Under the pieces are notes generated by a model that searched no databases, was not told the origin of the DNA, and was given only the letters and a program-made list of their open reading frames with translations. From contig KB906767.1 in assembly GCA_000381625.1 (NCBI GenBank), positions 2,024,629-2,088,628 on the forward strand: 64,000 nucleotides of DNA. Direction: 5' to 3'. Position numbers and translations under genes: made by a program. Origin of the DNA: Bryobacterales bacterium KBS 96 (GTDB lineage Bacteria > Acidobacteriota > Terriglobia > Bryobacterales > Bryobacteraceae). This document shows, piece after piece, positions 26,938-34,780 of this stretch (positions are counted from its first letter, which is position 1; each line of letters opens with the position of its first letter).

Positions 26938-28182
26938 CTAGTCCTTTCCCGCCGCGGCGCCGGCTTGCAGGGCGCTGCATTCCAAGCCCTCCGACACCAG
27001 TCCGGTGGGCATCACAAATGAAAACGCCGCGCCAGCGGGGGTATTTTCACTCCAAATGGCGCCGTGGTGGCGATCGATGATCAACTTGGAGATGGCGAGG
27101 CCCAGGCCGCCGCCAGAACGGTCTTTGGCTCCGCCATAGCTCGCGTTTTCTTCAAACATCCGCCCCAGGCGATCCGGCGGAATAGCCGGGCCGTTATCTT
27201 GAATATCGATTCGGAAAGCATTGACCAGCTTCCGTTCCTGCGCCCGGCGCTCCTGCGTGGCATTCGAGCCTCGGCGCCGCGTCTGCCGCCGCTCCCAGAA
27301 ATAGGGGCGGCCCTGGATACTGATTCGCCCATAGCGGGGTGTGAATTTGCAAGCGTTGTCGAGCAGACTAAGCAAAACCTGCTCGATATGCGCCGGCTCG
27401 AAAGAGAGGCCTTCGGGCGTGGGCTGGAATTCCGCCTCAATACTGATCCCCTTCTCTCTGATGACCGGCGTCATTTCGTCGAGCGCCTGTTCCAGGCATT
27501 CCCGGATATCGGCGCGTTCGTAATTGGCGCAATATTCTCCGCGCCGGCCAACACTCAACTGGTACATAGATGTCGACATCCGGGAGAGGCGCTGGGCGCT
27601 CTGCTGAATCCGTTCAACGACATCCTTTTGATCCCTGGTGAGCGGCCCAAGCATTTCCCCCAAAAGCAACCCCGAATAGCCCGTCACCGCCGTCAGCGGA
27701 GCGCGGAAATCATGGACTGTGCGCGCAAGAAAATTCCAGTGCCCCTGTTCGTATTCCTGCAACCTCAGATTTGCCTGAACCAGGCACTGCAGCATTTGAT
27801 CGCAGTCGCCTCGGCCTGGAGAATCGAACCGGCTCGCAGGCTGCTGTCGAGCAACTTCTAATACCTCGTTGAGAAATGCAGAGAGCGTGGCTCGACCAAC
27901 CGGCTTCAAAACAACGTTGAGATAGGCGTGGCCATGCGCCTCACGGAAGGCGTCAACGCCGTCACGATCGACGAGAAACAATGAATTCCACAGAGGTTTT
28001 GCTGTCGCATTGCCTGGGATCACCCCGTTTGGCGGCACATCCCAGATCGTCAGCTCGTCAGGCGCAGGCGAATCGCCGGCCTGTTCGTCAAATGAGTTCC
28101 AGCCTAATGCGTGCTCTTTAGGCAGGATCTCTCGACAAACCCGGAATAGTTCCGGATCTTTTGATATCAGCCTTACTTTCAT
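26938..28182 (-). CDS. soluble histidine kinase with N-terminal receiver-like domain
   Basis: 414 residues with no membrane segment. Residues 1-110 look like a receiver fold (MKVRLISKDPELFRVCREIL, DELTIWDVPPNG with Asp48, NVVLKPVG with Lys93). The dimerisation H-box is RTVHDFRAPLTAVTGYSG with His157. The catalytic domain has LLDNACKFT, IQDNGPAIP and SGGGLGLAISKLI. It is co-transcribed with the sigma54 activator. Since that activator lacks its acceptor Asp, the kinase could phosphorylate its own receiver-like domain or another partner. Confidence 0.9.
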   Translation of the reverse strand: MKVRLISKDPELFRVCREILPKEHALGWNSFDEQAGDSPAPDELTIWDVPPNGVIPGNATAKPLWNSLFLVDRDGVDAFREAHGHAYLNVVLKPVGRATLSAFLNEVLEVARQQPASRFDSPGRGDCDQMLQCLVQANLRLQEYEQGHWNFLARTVHDFRAPLTAVTGYSGLLLGEMLGPLTRDQKDVVERIQQSAQRLSRMSTSMYQLSVGRRGEYCANYERADIRECLEQALDEMTPVIREKGISIEAEFQPTPEGLSFEPAHIEQVLLSLLDNACKFTPRYGRISIQGRPYFWERRQTRRRGSNATQERRAQERKLVNAFRIDIQDNGPAIPPDRLGRMFEENASYGGAKDRSGGGLGLAISKLIIDRHHGAIWSENTPAGAAFSFVMPTGLVSEGLECSALQAGAAAGKD

Positions 28183-28684
28183 CCGCTAGTTCGCCGGTCA
28201 CAAAACAGCCTGTTTAGGCGGTTCCCGCCCTCAAACTGTCTTGCAGAAACACACGAATTCATCCTTCAGATAAATCCGTAGCGTTCGCCGGCTGCTAGAC
28301 CTCCTCCGATGAGATACCCTCCGATGATTACTATCGGTCTAGGCTTAAACGAACATGAATTGGATGTCTCAACCGTACCTCAGTCAGGGGCAGTGTTCAA
28401 CCATTGCGCGTACCAAAAGACAGTAACAAGTACTAAGTTATTTGCTTTCGATATGGGATTTTCCGGTAAATTCGCTCAGTACTCGCAAATAGTTCCGATC
28501 AATCGACAATAGTCCACTTCTATGGATTCCGCGCCCCGACGCCCTGCCTTTCCGCTGTTTCATATTGGACTACGAAATGCACGGGGAACAGCATGTCTCT
28601 CGACTGCCGGTCCAGGCATCAATGGGCGGCGGGACGGTTCGATCTGTGCCCGGGAGATGTGCGGACACCACTATCAAGAACAAA
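28183..28684. other. 502-bp intergenic region between kinase operon and PilZ gene
   Basis: This divergent region has no convincing gene. It should hold the promoter of the minus-strand kinase operon and that of the PilZ gene. An AT-rich part lies at 28420-28500. The only motif I would flag is the GG-N10-GC sequence at 28566-28581, listed separately. A short 67-codon frame at 28309 has no ribosome site or recognisable domain. Confidence 0.4.
28566..28581 (+). promoter_or_regulatory. candidate sigma54 (-24/-12) promoter before PilZ gene
   Basis: TTGGACTACGAAATGCA gives GG at 28567-28568 and GC at 28579-28580 with exactly ten bases between. The -12 part (ATGCA) is close to TTGCA; the -24 part keeps only TTGG. 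The predicted start near 28592 leaves a leader of about 93 bases before the ATG at 28685. Confidence 0.4.
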
Positions 28685-29053
28685 ATGACAGGACAGAACG
28701 GGCGCCAAAGATTCTCGCGGCTTGGGGTACGCTGGACCATCCAGATTTTCGAATCCTCAGAACGGCCGGCCATTTCAAGCGAAACAGACAACGTCAGCGG
28801 CGATGGATTCTACTTCCGCGCTAAAGAGCGATTCAGTCCGGGAGAGGAACTGGAATGCCTGATTTTGATTCCCACATTCGATCCGTCACTCGTTAGCAGG
28901 AGTCTGGATTTGCACTGCTGCGTTCGAGTGATGGCCGTCGAGGTTTTAGAAGGCAATAACGGATTCGGCGTGGAGTGTCATATCGAAAATTATTCATTTT
29001 CGGCCATTTTGAAGCACAACGTGCCGTACGGCGGCGGATTGGCTTATAGCTGA
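28685..29053 (+). CDS. PilZ-domain protein (c-di-GMP receptor-like)
   Basis: 122 residues from the ATG at 28685; a TTG at 28565 would start inside the candidate promoter. NGRQRFSRLGVRW is a slightly degenerate form of the arginine motif, and NVSGDGFYFRA matches the (D/N)xSxxG motif, the two c-di-GMP contact sites of PilZ domains. SPGEELECLILIP and NGFGVECHIENY are typical later strands. A lone PilZ protein in this setting would link c-di-GMP to exopolysaccharide output. The first arginine of the motif is shifted, so binding should not be assumed. Confidence 0.72.
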   Translation: MTGQNGRQRFSRLGVRWTIQIFESSERPAISSETDNVSGDGFYFRAKERFSPGEELECLILIPTFDPSLVSRSLDLHCCVRVMAVEVLEGNNGFGVECHIENYSFSAILKHNVPYGGGLAYS

Positions 29054-29374
29054 AATCAGCTTCCTGAAAGGCAGAGCGCAACGGCCGAATGCGCTTCAGA
29101 TGTGCCGGCCGGGCACATGCTTGTGCATCCAGCAATCGGAAGTTTGTGACAGATTCCGCTTTTTAGGGAACGGAGATGCGGGATCGTGCTGTTGGTTCTC
29201 CGGGATTCTGGGCTCTTGTCGCACGCAGGCGGCTGGCACATGACGTGCTTTCAATGACGGCATGCCGCATATATATACACGATGGACTGACAAGGCTGTG
29301 CTGAACTTTTTTGGCGCGCTTTTTCAATTCTCGGTCGTGCTCTTGAAACGGCGGCGGCGCTTCGCGAACGGCAT
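29054..29374 (+). other. 321-bp leader region of the polysaccharide deacetylase gene
   Basis: No gene is supported. It contains the sigma54-like promoter at 29234-29248, a short AT alternation (ATATATATAC) at 29269-29279, and a roughly 115-base leader before the ATG at 29375. Short minus-strand frames here have no domain signature. Confidence 0.4.
29234..29249 (+). promoter_or_regulatory. candidate sigma54 promoter before polysaccharide deacetylase gene
   Basis: TGGCACATGACGTGCT matches the consensus TGGCACG-N4-TTGCW except for A at position 7 and G for the first T of the -12 element. GG (29235-29236) and GC (29247-29248) are exactly ten bases apart. It is the best -24/-12 match I found, in the only gap upstream of the deacetylase gene. 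Confidence 0.6.
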
Positions 29375-30253
29375 ATGAAAAGAGCTCGTGGCCAGCAACC
29401 GATCATCAATATTCTGTCCGTCGACGTAGAGGAATGTTTTCACGCGACCGAAGTATCGGGTTCCGGGAACGGATATCCGGAAGCGCGGCCGGCGGTAGAA
29501 GCGCAGACAAGGCACGTTTTGGAGCTGTTTGAGCGCCATAGGATTTCGGCCACGTTCTTCATGCTCGGCATGGTTGCGGAGAAGCACCCGCGGCTTGTGC
29601 GAGAAATCGCGAAACAAGGTCATGAAATCGGATGCCATAGCTATGCGCATTCCCTGGTTTACGATTTAACGCCTCAGGAATTCCGGCAAGACACAATACG
29701 GGCGGTTCGCTGCATTGAAGATGCTTGCGGGCTGACGCCACGCACCTATCGCGCGCCTAGCTATTCCATAACGGCGAAATCGCTGTGGGCCTTAGAGATT
29801 CTTGTGGAGCTTGGCTTCACTCACGACTCGAGCATTTACCCCATCCGCCACGATCGCTATGGCATTCCGGGATTTGGCCGGCATGCACAGCGGTACGAGA
29901 CTCCGGCCGGGCCTATTTGTGAAGTGCCGATCGCGACAGCCCAACTTTCTTCCAACCGGCTTGTGCCTGTCGGAGGCGGCGGCTATCTCCGGCTTCTGCC
30001 GTATTGCTACACGGCAGCGGGGGTCCGCCGCATCAATGCAAGTGAAGGCCAGCCTGCATGCCTATACTTTCATCCCTGGGAATTGGATCCCGACCAGCCG
30101 AGATTGACATCGAGTCTGGTTTCCACGCTTCGCACGTATCGCGGGCTGCGTACGATGACAGGTAAGGTAGAACGGCTGTTGTCGGATTTCGCATTCGGCC
30201 CGCTAACTGCCGTTCATCCGGTCGAAGAGCCCGCTCTGGTGCTCGTCCGCTGA
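29375..30253 (+). CDS. polysaccharide deacetylase, exosortase/PEP-CTERM-locus type
   Basis: 292 residues. The NodB fold shows SVDVEECFHATEV (metal Asp), FEIGCHSYAHS-type HxxxH at His88/His92 (IGCHSYAHS), RTYRAPSYSITAKSLWALEILVELGF and DSSIYP. The C-terminal YFHPWELDPDQPR segment is the DUF3473-like tail found in the deacetylases of exosortase-associated exopolysaccharide loci. It has no signal peptide, as is usual for that subgroup. It would remove N-acetyl groups from the repeat-unit or polymer. The operator region upstream has a sigma54-type promoter. Confidence 0.88.
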   Translation: MKRARGQQPIINILSVDVEECFHATEVSGSGNGYPEARPAVEAQTRHVLELFERHRISATFFMLGMVAEKHPRLVREIAKQGHEIGCHSYAHSLVYDLTPQEFRQDTIRAVRCIEDACGLTPRTYRAPSYSITAKSLWALEILVELGFTHDSSIYPIRHDRYGIPGFGRHAQRYETPAGPICEVPIATAQLSSNRLVPVGGGGYLRLLPYCYTAAGVRRINASEGQPACLYFHPWELDPDQPRLTSSLVSTLRTYRGLRTMTGKVERLLSDFAFGPLTAVHPVEEPALVLVR

Positions 30254-30386
30254 CTAGCGGGCGCCCGCGGCAGGATCAGTTCCTTGCACACATACATGGC
30301 GCGCGCGAGTGCGCGGGTTTTGCGGTTGTCCGACCCGCTTGCTGACGCAAGACGGCTCTGAGTGGAGGCAATCTGGGCTCGCGTCG
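30254..30386. repeat. dispersed-repeat copy between convergent genes
   Basis: The gap between the deacetylase and the convergent sugar transferase holds a composite repeat. CGCGAGTGCGCGGGTTTTGC (about 30305-30324) is shared with 34813-34835. CCCGCTTGCTGACGCAAG (30334-30351), followed by ACGGCTCTG, is shared in inverse orientation with 17656-17683 and in direct orientation with 33222-33246. No gene. Confidence 0.65.
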
Positions 30387-31787
30387 CTATCGGGCGCCAC
30401 TGCCCGATAGCATCACTCGAACCGTCGCAAACATGATCGCAAGATCGAAAAATACTGACATATTCTGGAGATAGAACAGCTCATACTCCAGCTTTCTGAG
30501 AGCATCCTCAACGGTTGCGCCGTAATCGTAGCGAACCTGTGCCCAGCCGGTGATTCCCGGTCGAACCGAGTGCCGTTCGTCGTAGTACGGTATTTCTTTC
30601 CGGAGCATTTCGACAAAGGCCGGTCTTTCGGGCCTGGGTCCGACGAAGCTCATATCTCCCCGAATCACGTTGATCAACTGCGGAAACTCATCCAAACGGT
30701 ATTTGCGTAGGCGCCGGCCCACCCGAGTCACTCGCGGGTCGTTTTGCCTGGCCCATTGCGCGCCCTTACCGGTCTCAGCGTTCACCGACATCGACCTGAA
30801 TTTCAGGACTTCGAAACAGCGGCCGCCGAGGCCGACCCTTGTCTGCCGATAGAGCACGGGTCCCTTCGAGTCGAGCCGCACCGCGAGCGCAACCACCGCT
30901 ATAACCGGCAGCGATACGGCGAGCGCGAGCACGCTGAATAGAATATCGAGACAACGCTTTGTAATGAGAGTAAAACGCGAGCGATGAAATCCCTCTGAAA
31001 ACACAAACCAGCCCGGCTTAACGACGGATAGCCAGACACGGCCACTGAGCGCCGCGATCGCCGAGTGAACGTCTTCGATAATGATTCCCTGAACACGAAG
31101 CGTGACCAACTCACGCACCGGCAGCACTCCGCGGCGGTCCGCAAGGGCGACGACGATTCGCGTGACGCCGTGCTGGACTGCGATCTCCTCCAACCGATCC
31201 ATTCCGCCCAGGATCGGATGACCGAAGACAGTCCCCGGCTCGGCGCTCTCTTCGTGGACGAGTCCGACGAGATGGACGTTGAGGTCGCCGCGCCGGGTGA
31301 GTTCGCGGGCAATTGTCACCGCCGATTCGCCACTGCCCAAAATCAGGACCCGATGCTGCGATGCTGCAGCACGCCAGGCGTGGTCCAGCAAGAGCCTGCT
31401 GCCGAAGACCAGGGCGCCCGAAATCCCCACGCCTATAAAGAAGACGCCGCGCCCCAGGAGCAGCGCGGGGAAGATGTAGTAAAGGACTCCCAGTATCAGA
31501 CACGCAATTCCAATGGACTGACAAATGTCGACTATTTCTCCATTTCGACTTCGGATATGCGTAAAGCTGTAAAGGTCGGAATAGTAGAAACAAAGTTGCA
31601 CTGCGATGACTACGATCAAGACTTGGACGCCGAAGTTGGGCAGCCGGACAAAGTGGTCAAACTCGGCAGGGTCCTCCAAAAACCGCAGTTTGGCTCCGCA
31701 GAATAGGCCACCGGCAATCAAGATGTCCTCAAGAAGGATTAACAGCAGGCTTTTGAGGGAAACGTATTGATTAAAGACTCGGACCAT
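30387..31787 (-). CDS. polyprenyl-phosphate sugar phosphotransferase (exopolysaccharide initiation)
   Basis: 466 residues from the ATG at 31787; the longer frame upstream is Arg-rich and unlikely. Four N-terminal membrane helices (for example SLLLILLEDILIAGGLFCGA and VLIVVIAVQLCFYYSDLYSF) precede a CoA-binding-like Rossmann domain (RVLILGSGESAVTIARELTRRG). A fifth hydrophobic segment then leads into the catalytic domain: YRQTRVGLGGRCFEVLKFRSM, RVGRRLRKYRLDEFPQLINV, GDMSFVGPRPERPAF and VRPGITGWAQVRY. It transfers a sugar-1-phosphate to undecaprenyl phosphate at the inner membrane, starting repeat-unit assembly. The form matches the PEP-CTERM-associated EpsB-like subgroup. Confidence 0.92.
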   Translation of the reverse strand: MVRVFNQYVSLKSLLLILLEDILIAGGLFCGAKLRFLEDPAEFDHFVRLPNFGVQVLIVVIAVQLCFYYSDLYSFTHIRSRNGEIVDICQSIGIACLILGVLYYIFPALLLGRGVFFIGVGISGALVFGSRLLLDHAWRAAASQHRVLILGSGESAVTIARELTRRGDLNVHLVGLVHEESAEPGTVFGHPILGGMDRLEEIAVQHGVTRIVVALADRRGVLPVRELVTLRVQGIIIEDVHSAIAALSGRVWLSVVKPGWFVFSEGFHRSRFTLITKRCLDILFSVLALAVSLPVIAVVALAVRLDSKGPVLYRQTRVGLGGRCFEVLKFRSMSVNAETGKGAQWARQNDPRVTRVGRRLRKYRLDEFPQLINVIRGDMSFVGPRPERPAFVEMLRKEIPYYDERHSVRPGITGWAQVRYDYGATVEDALRKLEYELFYLQNMSVFFDLAIMFATVRVMLSGSGAR

Positions 31788-31837
31788 AAGTATTGTGCTA
31801 TCGAGCGGCTGAATTCGCGACGCTCTTAAAGGTAAAG

Positions 31838-31853
31838 TGCAAACTCGCGCCCG
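31838..31853 (-). promoter_or_regulatory. weak sigma54-like site before sugar transferase gene
   Basis: On the minus strand the sequence reads CGGGCGCGAGTTTGCA. The -12 half (TTGCA) is perfect, but the -24 half retains only GG. GG-N10-GC spacing is exact, and the site lies about 50 bases upstream of the ATG at 31787. Confidence 0.25.
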
Positions 31854-31946
31854 AATGTCCCAATAACGTCGAATGCACGTTCGATACCAGCCCAAGCTCC
31901 AAGATTCATCGATTTTTCTGCTTTATTGAGGTCCGGATGCGTAGGA

Positions 31947-31962
31947 TGGCCCGTGGAATGCA
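31947..31962 (+). promoter_or_regulatory. candidate sigma54 promoter before small PEP-motif membrane protein
   Basis: TGGCCCGTGGAATGCA matches TGGCACG-N4-TTGCW at all but two positions, with exact GG-N10-GC spacing (GG 31948-31949, GC 31960-31961). The expected transcript start, near 31973, is only about ten bases before the proposed ATG at 31983. The leader would be very short, or the start codon call may be off. Confidence 0.45.
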
Positions 31963-31982
31963 CGCCGATGCACAAACCCTAA

Positions 31983-32426
31983 ATGGCATCTATAAAGTCA
32001 AAAATCTCAGTTCTGATTTGGATCCTCACTGCCACAATTCTGGGCTACTCATCGATCGGCCCGCTATCCGCTCAGCCATCCGGGGCCGGACCTGTCAGCG
32101 CTTCTTTGAACGCTGCGTCACTGTCTTCGGCAGACATCGGACGATCGAGAACGGCTCCGGCATCGATGGACGTTCCGGTTGCGGCGGCCGACGGCGCAAG
32201 CCGGCCGGAGCCATTTCTATATCTCCTGGTCGGGGTCGCTCTCATTGGAGTCTCGATCGCGACAAAGCAGGTTGTCCGACTCCGCGGAAAAGCTCCGCGG
32301 ATGGGGAAATTGTCCAAAATTTCCGATCTCAAGGTTCTTGCGTTGACTCCGCATAAGCCGGCTCTCCCCTCTTTCGAACCTGAAGTTGGGAATCGCCGGC
32401 GCGATCGTGCGGCGCGGCATGGATAG
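31983..32426 (+). CDS. small exported protein with PEP-motif transmembrane segment
   Basis: 147 residues. A signal peptide (KISVLIWILTATILGYSSIGPLSA) is followed by a Ser/Ala-rich 40-residue linker and then RPEPFLYLLVGVALIGVSIATKQVVRLR, split here by a clear Pro-Glu-Pro, a single hydrophobic helix and a basic patch. That order is the exosortase (PEP-CTERM) sorting signal, except that about 45 more residues follow it. No ribosome site is evident at the ATG. The neighbourhood (deacetylase, sugar transferase, sigma54 activator) is where PEP-CTERM proteins occur, but no exosortase gene is in this window. It could instead be an ordinary single-pass membrane protein. Confidence 0.5.
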   Translation: MASIKSKISVLIWILTATILGYSSIGPLSAQPSGAGPVSASLNAASLSSADIGRSRTAPASMDVPVAAADGASRPEPFLYLLVGVALIGVSIATKQVVRLRGKAPRMGKLSKISDLKVLALTPHKPALPSFEPEVGNRRRDRAARHG

Positions 32427-32675
32427 CATATGAATCCGAAAACACACAACTGACCGCCGAACTACTTTTCAATTGCAACTTTCGTCGATAGTCATTCGTA
32501 ATTCTGAAATTGGACATCGCTTGGCAATTGGAAGCTTTTGTCGCCATATCGGCCATGATGCGCGAATCGATGACACGTGCGCCCAAGCGTCCGCCAGCGT
32601 TTGTTGTCGGTCCTTCGATACTTCGGAGCGCAACAATGTGGACAGAGAGTTGCAGAACCCGGTGGCAAAGCCATC
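32427..32675 (+). other. leader of the cohesin-like pseudogene with sigma54-like site
   Basis: No gene. TTGGACATCGCTTGGCA at 32510-32526 has GG (32512-32513) and GC (32524-32525) ten bases apart, but otherwise matches the sigma54 consensus only in part. The site is about 140 bases upstream of the ATG at 32676, similar to the leader lengths proposed for the PilZ and deacetylase genes. Confidence 0.3.
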
Positions 32676-33232
32676 ATGAATCGCGCCTTTTCCGCCATTC
32701 TCGTTTCCGGATTATTGCTAGCTGCGATGAGTTCGTGCTCAACCGCTTCGGCAAACGTACACGGCAACCCGTCGATCGCCCTCTCTATTTCACCGGGGAC
32801 GGTTACGCCGTCGGGCGACGTGCTCGTAACCGTACATGCAACGGCAAATCGGGTTCACGCGACCGCGATGCAATGGAGGTTCCGCTACGATGGCAATTTA
32901 ATCTCGGCCGTCTCAGTTACCGTGGGACCGAAGTCGCTCAACGCACAGAAGACAATCTCGTGTGCCAGTCAACAATCTCGTGTGCCAGTCAAAAAGATGA
33001 GACGCGGTGTATCCTCTGGGGCAGTAACATGAAACCGATTCCGGACGGAGACATTGCGGAAGCCAAGTTTCGATTACGGGTTGCGTCCGAGATTCCGAAG
33101 GCGGTGATCACACTGGGTCACTCGGAGGCGGTGTCGAGCCAGGGTCAGTCACTGGTTGTCGTTCCCGCATTGTCGACAGCTACCATCGTCAATCCACGAG
33201 CACTCGCACGGTCCTTCGAATTCGTTTGCTGA
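32676..33232 (+). pseudogene. cohesin-like secreted protein, frameshifted by a 20-bp tandem duplication
   Basis: The ATG at 32676 opens a lipoprotein-like signal (MNRAFSAILVSGLLLAAMSS then Cys) and a beta-rich domain (SIALSISPGTVTPSGDVLVT, MQWRFRYDGNLISAVSVTVG) that looks like a cohesin-type fold. At 32952-32991 the 20-mer ACAATCTCGTGTGCCAGTCA occurs twice in tandem. Read through, the frame stops at 33032. If one copy is removed, the frame passes directly into a good continuation (KDETRCILWGSNMKPIPDGD, AEAKFRLRVASEIPKAVI) ending at 33232, a product of about 178 residues. The stop itself falls inside a dispersed repeat, so the 3' end may also be altered. Confidence 0.75.
32952..32991. repeat. 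20-bp perfect tandem duplication
   Basis: Two adjacent identical copies of ACAATCTCGTGTGCCAGTCA. The unit is not a multiple of three and shifts the reading frame by +2 inside the cohesin-like gene. The lack of divergence between copies points to a recent slippage event or a phase-variation site. Confidence 0.95.
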
Positions 33233-33246
33233 CGCAAAGCGGCTCT
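33222..33246. repeat. dispersed-repeat copy at the 3' end of the pseudogene
   Basis: TCGTTTGCTGACGCAAAGCG followed by GCTCTG matches the copy at 30334-30360, and that at 17656-17683 in inverse orientation. The TGA stop of the cohesin-like frame is inside this repeat, suggesting insertion of the element truncated or replaced the original C-terminus. Confidence 0.7.
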
Positions 33247-33316
33247 GTGCCGAAGTAAACCGGACACGGGCCGCGCGCACCTGGCGCGGCTTGGCCGGAA
33301 TCACCTGTACGCGAAG

Positions 33317-34780
33317 ATGGAAGAGGTGCCTGGTAACGCTTATGTCAATCGCAGGAAGCTTCTTGCCAACTCGGTTACGGCTGCCTCGTTAGCATTCGCC
33401 AGGCATGGCTTGGCCGCCGCGGCATACCATTCCAGCGGCTTACAGACAGTACGGATTTCTGTTGATACACGGCGTGGGCTCAGCGTCATTCCCGCTGATT
33501 TTGCCGGACTCGGCTATGAGATTTCTTCCGTATCGATACCCGGGTTGCTCGACGCGCAAAATATCAAGTATGTGCAATTGCTGCGTACCTTGGGATCCGC
33601 CGGCGTGATCCGAATTGGCGGCAACACCTCCGACTACTCGTCATTCGCCGCCAAAGGCCATGCCGTTTCGGCGCCGAAGGGAACAGTCCTGAATGGCGCG
33701 AACCTTCGGCAATTGGGGACGTTTCTTAACGCGACGGGCTGGAAATTAATTTGGGGTTTGAATCTGGGAAGCGGCGACGAGCAACAAGGGGTCGAAGAAT
33801 CCCGGGCAGTGGCTGCCGCAGTAAATGATAAGCTTCTCGCCTTTGAGATTGGGAACGAGCCGGACCTGTTCGGCCGGGGAGCCGCACACAGGTCGAGCGA
33901 CTACAACTACGGCGACTACTTAAAGGAATTCCGGCGCTACAAGGCAGTCGTTCGAGCAAAGCTGCCCAATGCTCCGTTTGCGGGACCGGACGTAGCGAGC
34001 GCGACCGCTTGGGTGACTCGGTTCGCGGCTGACGAAGGAAACGACCTGAAGCTGTTGACCCATCATTATTACCGCCAGTGCGCCAACGCAAGCGCCACTC
34101 TCGATAAGCTGCTGCATCCCGATCCGAAACTCGCGCCGAAATTGAAAGAACTAAGAGCCGCTTCCGCGGCTTCGCACGTGCCCTATCGGATTTGCGAGAC
34201 AAATTCCTTTTGTGGCGGCGGCAAGCCGGGCGTAAGCGATACGTTCGGCGCCGCGCTCTGGGTGCTCGACTTTATGTTCGATCTCGCCTCCGCCGGCTGC
34301 GCGGGCGTGAACATCGAGACCGGTGTGAACCAGCTTGGTTTTGTCAGCTCGTATTCCCCGATCGGCGCCGATGAACACGGAACGTACTCAGCTAAACCCG
34401 AATATTACGGGATGCTGGCTTTCGCGCAAGCGAGCCGAGGGCAGTTAGTAGCAGTGGATTGCGATGCCGCGGGTGTAAACCTTACGGCCCATGCGGTCAT
34501 TCACAACGGTAGGCGGCTCTCACTGACGATAATCAACAAAGATGTGTCCCGGGATGCCGATGTGAGCATTACCGTCACAGAACGTCTCGACCATGCGGAA
34601 GCACTGCGACTTATCGGACCATCTCTCCAGAGCAAAGATGCCGTCACTCTGGCGGAATCGGCCGTCACTAAGGATGGCCAGTGGAAGCCCAAGCGGCTGG
34701 AACGCCTGCGGAGCAAGAGCGGGCAGTGCGAGATCCGCGTACCTGCCGCTAGCGCGGCGATTCTACGATGGGCGCCATAG
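33317..34780 (+). CDS. exported GH79-like glycoside hydrolase
   Basis: 487 residues. NRRKLLANSVTAASLAFARHGLAAAA, split around its Arg pair, is a Tat/Sec-like signal. The (beta/alpha)8 domain has VIRIGGNTSDYSSF, KLIWGLNLGSGDE, LAFEIGNEPDLFG with acid/base Glu181, and YRICETNSFCGGG with nucleophile Glu294. A beta-sandwich with NLTAHAVIHNGRRLSLTIINK closes the protein, as in heparanase/beta-glucuronidase GH79 enzymes. It probably cleaves uronic-acid-containing glycans. Its position beside uronic-acid and exopolysaccharide genes suggests it trims or degrades the same polymer, which is inference. Confidence 0.85.
   Translation: MEEVPGNAYVNRRKLLANSVTAASLAFARHGLAAAAYHSSGLQTVRISVDTRRGLSVIPADFAGLGYEISSVSIPGLLDAQNIKYVQLLRTLGSAGVIRIGGNTSDYSSFAAKGHAVSAPKGTVLNGANLRQLGTFLNATGWKLIWGLNLGSGDEQQGVEESRAVAAAVNDKLLAFEIGNEPDLFGRGAAHRSSDYNYGDYLKEFRRYKAVVRAKLPNAPFAGPDVASATAWVTRFAADEGNDLKLLTHHYYRQCANASATLDKLLHPDPKLAPKLKELRAASAASHVPYRICETNSFCGGGKPGVSDTFGAALWVLDFMFDLASAGCAGVNIETGVNQLGFVSSYSPIGADEHGTYSAKPEYYGMLAFAQASRGQLVAVDCDAAGVNLTAHAVIHNGRRLSLTIINKDVSRDADVSITVTERLDHAEALRLIGPSLQSKDAVTLAESAVTKDGQWKPKRLERLRSKSGQCEIRVPAASAAILRWAP

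Noticed and set aside
28309-28512. 67-codon frame in the gap before the PilZ gene.
   Set aside because: No ribosome binding site, no domain, and it ends before the candidate promoter; more likely non-coding.
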